A stretch of 64,000 nt of DNA from Fomitopsis serialis (taxonomy: Eukaryota > Basidiomycota > Agaricomycetes > Polyporales > Fomitopsidaceae), in assembly GCF_022376445.1 (NCBI RefSeq), contig NW_025955004.1:124001-188000 (forward strand), written 5' to 3'. Shown one piece after another: positions 60,990-64,000 of the stretch. Made by a program: the position numbers and the translations under genes. Every line of letters begins with the position of its first letter. Position 1 is the first letter of the stretch. A model generated the notes under the pieces. That model saw nothing but the letters and a program-made list of their open reading frames with translations. It ran no database searches and was not told the origin of the DNA.

Positions 60990-61966
60990 ATGTTCACTCC
61001 TTGATATATTGCGTACTCCAACAAGCCACCTTCCGACCTGCGGGCTCTGCAGGGGGACGTCCAAGATGCACTGGTCTTCAACATGAGGCGTGTCCACAGG
61101 CACTCGGCTACCCAAGCTGGTTTATACATCGGCTCTGCAGGTATGTGCTGCAAGATACGAAATCGAGAACGCTGTCTAATAGATGGTCTGTCAGATGTAC
61201 ATCCCTCCCTTCATGTGGAGATGGCACAGCCCTCGGTACCTTGGAGGCGCGCACGGTGTCGGTAAGTAACGGTGATCAAGTAAAGATGACTGATACTGAC
61301 CCGACTCAACACAGCTGGGATCCTCCATATGCTCGTGCTAGCGCCGTCAAGCATCATTCATCCGCACCGGTCAGACATCGTCGGAATGGTCGAATGGCTG
61401 CTTGCTATTCAGGAGCCGCTCTGGAACTGAGCTTCAAACGCTGGAAGGCACTTGTGTCACGTCGTTGGCGGAACAGCGATAAGCACAGAGGCGAAGCGCG
61501 TGAGCATCGGCGAGGATGATCGTCACGAGCTGTTGCAGTGAGTCTTCAGCTCCCTAGCCTCTGGAAGACTTACCAAGGGTCGGTTTCAGGTGGTGCCATG
61601 GCGCCCCCGGCGTGCTCATGCTGCTGTCCATGTTCCTCAATCGAACCGCGCAGTCATGCTCATTGACGATCTCGTCGTCCCTCCGCGATCGGACCAGCGT
61701 GTACGCCCTCCTCGCCGTCTCTGGCGCGCTCAACTCGGGGGGACACTTATTGGCTCGTGCGTGCGGTGCACCTCGCGCACCTGGCCACGGAGTACGGCGC
61801 GCTGGAACGGAAGGGCGAGATGTATGTGCCCGATGAGCCGTACAGCCTGTATGAAGGCGTCGCGGGGATGTGCTGTGCGTGGGCGGAGGTGCTCGTGAGG
61901 CTTGGGGCACCGAGCCGTGGTGTTGAGAAGAGGAAGTCGGGGATGCCTGGGTATGATGACTTGTGA
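60990..61966 (+). pseudogene. decayed LanC-like gene (copy B)
   Basis: Collinear with the intact gene at 20.8-22.4 kb but on the other strand. The start codon at 60990 is kept, but codon 5 is TGA where copy A has CGA. Exon 1 continues NKPPSDLRALQGDVQDAL and HSATQAGLYIGSA, with a normal GTATGT donor where copy A has GCATGT. After DGLS about 0.5 kb of copy A is missing, and the sequence resumes out of frame at PPFMWRWHSPRYLGGAHG. In the next part LLAIQEPLWN is followed by TGA (copy A: TGG). WCHGAPGVLMLLSMF survives, but 29 residues including the zinc-site GLCHG are deleted after SLRDRT. Copy B then shifts frame in a G6 run before CACTTATTGG. The end YSLYEGVAGMCCAWAEVL and PGYDDL is well kept. 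At least five independent lesions make a functional protein impossible. Confidence 0.92.
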
Positions 61967-62409
61967 ATTCGAATAAGTGCAAGTGCAAGGCAAAGTTGTA
62001 CACTACGTGGCGAAATGAGACTGACTTTCGTAGCCTTTGATCTTTGGCACAATGCACTCGCTCGTGACTGGAGTTCATCTCGGCATCATCTGTGCGCCCG
62101 AAAGCCTGGCGTCTATGGGGTGGCATAAGAAGGAAGATGACGGCGACGAGGCGGTGAGTACGCTCGCCGCCTGTGGTTCATTTGCGAGATGTTCATGTCA
62201 AGCCAGGTAGTAGATGTTGCGCGCGGCCGCGTTTGCGGGGGTCAAAGGTATTCAATCCCTCAGCCGGGTCTGCGCAAACTGTAAGAGAACATCCAGTATC
62301 CAGGTTCGTTTGGGCAAACCATTGTTCACGGGCCGTTCGTGGCAGACCTTTGTTTGTCGCCACTCAGCCGGAACTGACGGGTTGCTTTGTTTGGTCCCGA
62401 TTCGACACC

Positions 62410-62417
62410 TTTATAAG
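62410..62417 (+). promoter_or_regulatory. TATA-like element of the copied disordered-protein gene
   Basis: TTTATAAG lies about 112 nt upstream of the ATG at 62529. In copy A the matching site reads TTTCATAAG. This supports the downstream ATG as the true start of the gene in both copies. Confidence 0.5.
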
Positions 62418-62528
62418 TGGCTGCGCTGCCTCTTAGCCCCCAAAACGCTCCTGCTCTCTTCCCATCATCCACACACCTCTTTACTCCTTTCGAAGACTCC
62501 TCGCCTGGTGCAAGACGACATCACCAAC

Positions 62529-63610
62529 ATGTTCACCATACTCGCCGAGTTGCCACTCAACTTGCCGACTATCAACCACTCCTCTTTATCTCCAGCGTCC
62601 AGCCACCGGCCACATGCAACTTTGTCCGGGGCCTTCTCAACGGCGACCTTCTACACGTACGTTGAACGCCCTTCGTCGAACCACGCAATGTTCTGACGCG
62701 CCCTTGTCCCAGTCTCGATCCTACTGTACAATCCCGGCGGTATGGCTACGCGAACCGTGTGGCTCAAGGTAGATGGTACGTCGGTGGCCGGTGCGTTCCA
62801 GAGACGCGTATGTTGACCACTACGATGTGTAGGCAAGACGTGTTTTCGAACTTGGGCTCCCAATGTGGCCCTAAAAGAGAACGACAAAGCTCGCCAGCCC
62901 CTGCGGTGTCCCAAGGCGCCAGCAGCTCGAGTTCAGCGACAAAGGATATTGCCAAGGTGGCCTCGCCGACAGCGTAAGCGGAAGGCCTCAGTGTGTAGTG
63001 TACGCACAATCATAGCTGACAATCATTCATGCATTGTTCTAGGGGCCCAAGCAACGTTCGATCACTGGTCTTGTCTCCTCAACAGGTGTCTGGATTCGGG
63101 GTGGATGCTATCCCTGAGGTCGCGGTAGACGCAGGCATACCTCGTTCAGATGAAGATTGGACGATAGTTCAGAGTTCGCCACTGTCTCCTCAACCGAGAC
63201 AAGACCAGCACAATCAAAGTGAGTGGCACACGGATTTATTGACTACCGAAAGTATGGCTATCCTCCACGTCGGTCCTCGGTACGTTCATGTATTCTCGGA
63301 TCGTAATTGCTAGTCGCTAACATGTAGCTTGACCAGACGATCCCGCCCATCGCCACTGCAATTAGAACAAAGAGGCCACGCTCAAGATCGCACAACCCGC
63401 ACAACTCGGCGTTCGTCAAAGCATCCCGCACCCGAAGATCGCACCGCTGAGCCCATAGTTTCCCGCGAAAAATACCCGACTACAGAAGCAGCGAAGGCTG
63501 AACTCCGAGGCCGAAGTCGATGCAGCGGTAGCGTCGACGAGCATTAGAGCTGGTGGCACTACCAGCTCTAATACTCATCGTCGAAAACCATTATCGAACG
63601 TCCAATCGTA
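62529..63610 (+). pseudogene. copy B of the disordered, probably nuclear protein gene
   Basis: Starts MFTILAELPLNLPTINHSSL at 62529. Exon 1 ends FYT before GTACGT; exon 2 reads LDPTVQSRRYGYANRVAQGR and PETRML...CRQDVFSNLGSQ. Exon 3 has SLVLSPQQVSGFGVDAIPEV, and exon 4 LTRRSRPSPLQLEQRGHAQD and RTTRTTRRSSKHPAP. All four exon and intron positions of copy A are kept. Near 63195 copy B has AACCGAG where copy A has AACCCGAG, which puts exon 4 out of phase, and the basic cluster near the end of copy A is altered by further indels. It is therefore probably dead, although the one-base loss could itself be a homopolymer miscall and exons 1-3 are fully open. Confidence 0.7.
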
Positions 63611-64000
63611 AGTACTTATGTGATGAAGCTTCTGTACTTGATACCCAGACGTCGTCGATCTTGGATAATCAGACATTAGTTTGTGTGTTTGTCAGTAGAG
63701 CATGCTGTACATACCGGCCAGGTACTCAGTCAGATTGTCTTTGGATATGATGGATCCTACATAGATGATGAGTGGAGACTCGGGAAGGGGCATTTTTCAA
63801 GCGTATAGCTCGCGACAACGGGAGGTTGGCCTGTGGCGCGCGAACGTCCGGACTAGGGCTTGCGCTCGCTTCTTTATACGCTGACATCCGTATCGATTAA
63901 GTATGTCGCCACTGCTGCTTAGGAGTGCTTAGGTCACAGACAATCAGTAATGCACTTGGCGATCGATGATGCGAGGAACACTGGGGGAGGGGGTGCAGTG
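63611..64000. other. window end, no gene recognised
   Basis: About 0.4 kb beyond the duplicated segment. No coding signal recognised. Confidence 0.45.

Larger units (their letters stand above)
60990..63610 (+). repeat. inverted segmental duplication, copy B
   Basis: Collinear with 22400-19180 read on the other strand, including the LanC-like gene, the spacer between the genes, and the disordered-protein gene with its intron positions. Confidence 0.9.

Noticed and set aside
60414..61004. 196-codon plus-strand ORF ending in the LanC-like copy B start
   Set aside because: It overlaps the first five codons of the pseudogene through the TGA at codon 5; no independent motif, so it is not a gene fusion.

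Overview
The window is nuclear DNA from a basidiomycete fungus, most likely a wood-decaying Agaricomycete of the Polyporales type. The evidence is intron-dense genes (typical introns about 45-65 nt with GT-AG borders), basidiomycete-restricted membrane families (DUF6533, DUF6535 and an unnamed seven-TM family), and a copper radical oxidase of the glyoxal-oxidase type beside other carbohydrate-active enzymes. I saw no bacterial operons, rRNA, tRNA or CRISPR arrays.

Layout, left to right. 0-1 kb: a partial CrtC/Diels-Alderase-fold secreted protein (-). 3.4-5.1 kb: a DUF6533 membrane protein (+). 5.7-8.9 kb: a head-to-head pair of conserved housekeeping genes, the ribosome-biogenesis WD40 factor UTP7 (-) and the INO80 subunit IES6 (+). 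9.3-11.1 kb: a single-pass membrane protein with a glycosylated ectodomain (-). 12-13.4 kb: an old full-length LanC-like pseudogene (-). 13.9-16.3 kb: a membrane-anchored copper radical oxidase (-). 19.2-22.4 kb: an intact LanC-like gene followed by a disordered, probably nuclear protein (both -). 23.5-28.5 kb: a DUF6535 and a seven-TM protein (+). 29.6-33.1 kb: a GH95 alpha-L-fucosidase (-). 34.5-35.6 kb: a GNAT acetyltransferase (+). 38.5-39.4 kb: a doubtful gene. 41.2-44.5 kb: a KRE6/SKN1 beta-glucan assembly protein (-). 49.8-54.5 kb: a large GT2 glycosyltransferase (+). 55.1-56.6 kb: a second seven-TM protein (-). 58-59.4 kb: an Old Yellow Enzyme (-). 59.7-60.1 kb: a MITE. 61-63.6 kb: an inverted, decaying copy of the LanC/disordered-protein gene pair (+).

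The main themes are cell-wall and extracellular carbohydrate chemistry (CRO, GH95, KRE6/SKN1, GT2), lineage-specific membrane proteins, and repeated duplication of a LanC-like gene (one intact, two dead copies). The two-gene LanC module is present as an inverted duplication about 38 kb apart, and the seven-TM paralogues sit between the two copies in mirrored order.

At least six otherwise well-conserved genes each need one extra base inside or next to a short homopolymer to stay in frame. This points to homopolymer under-calling in the assembly, though real mutations cannot be excluded by reading alone. Exon borders are hand-read; CDS coordinates give the outer span of spliced genes.
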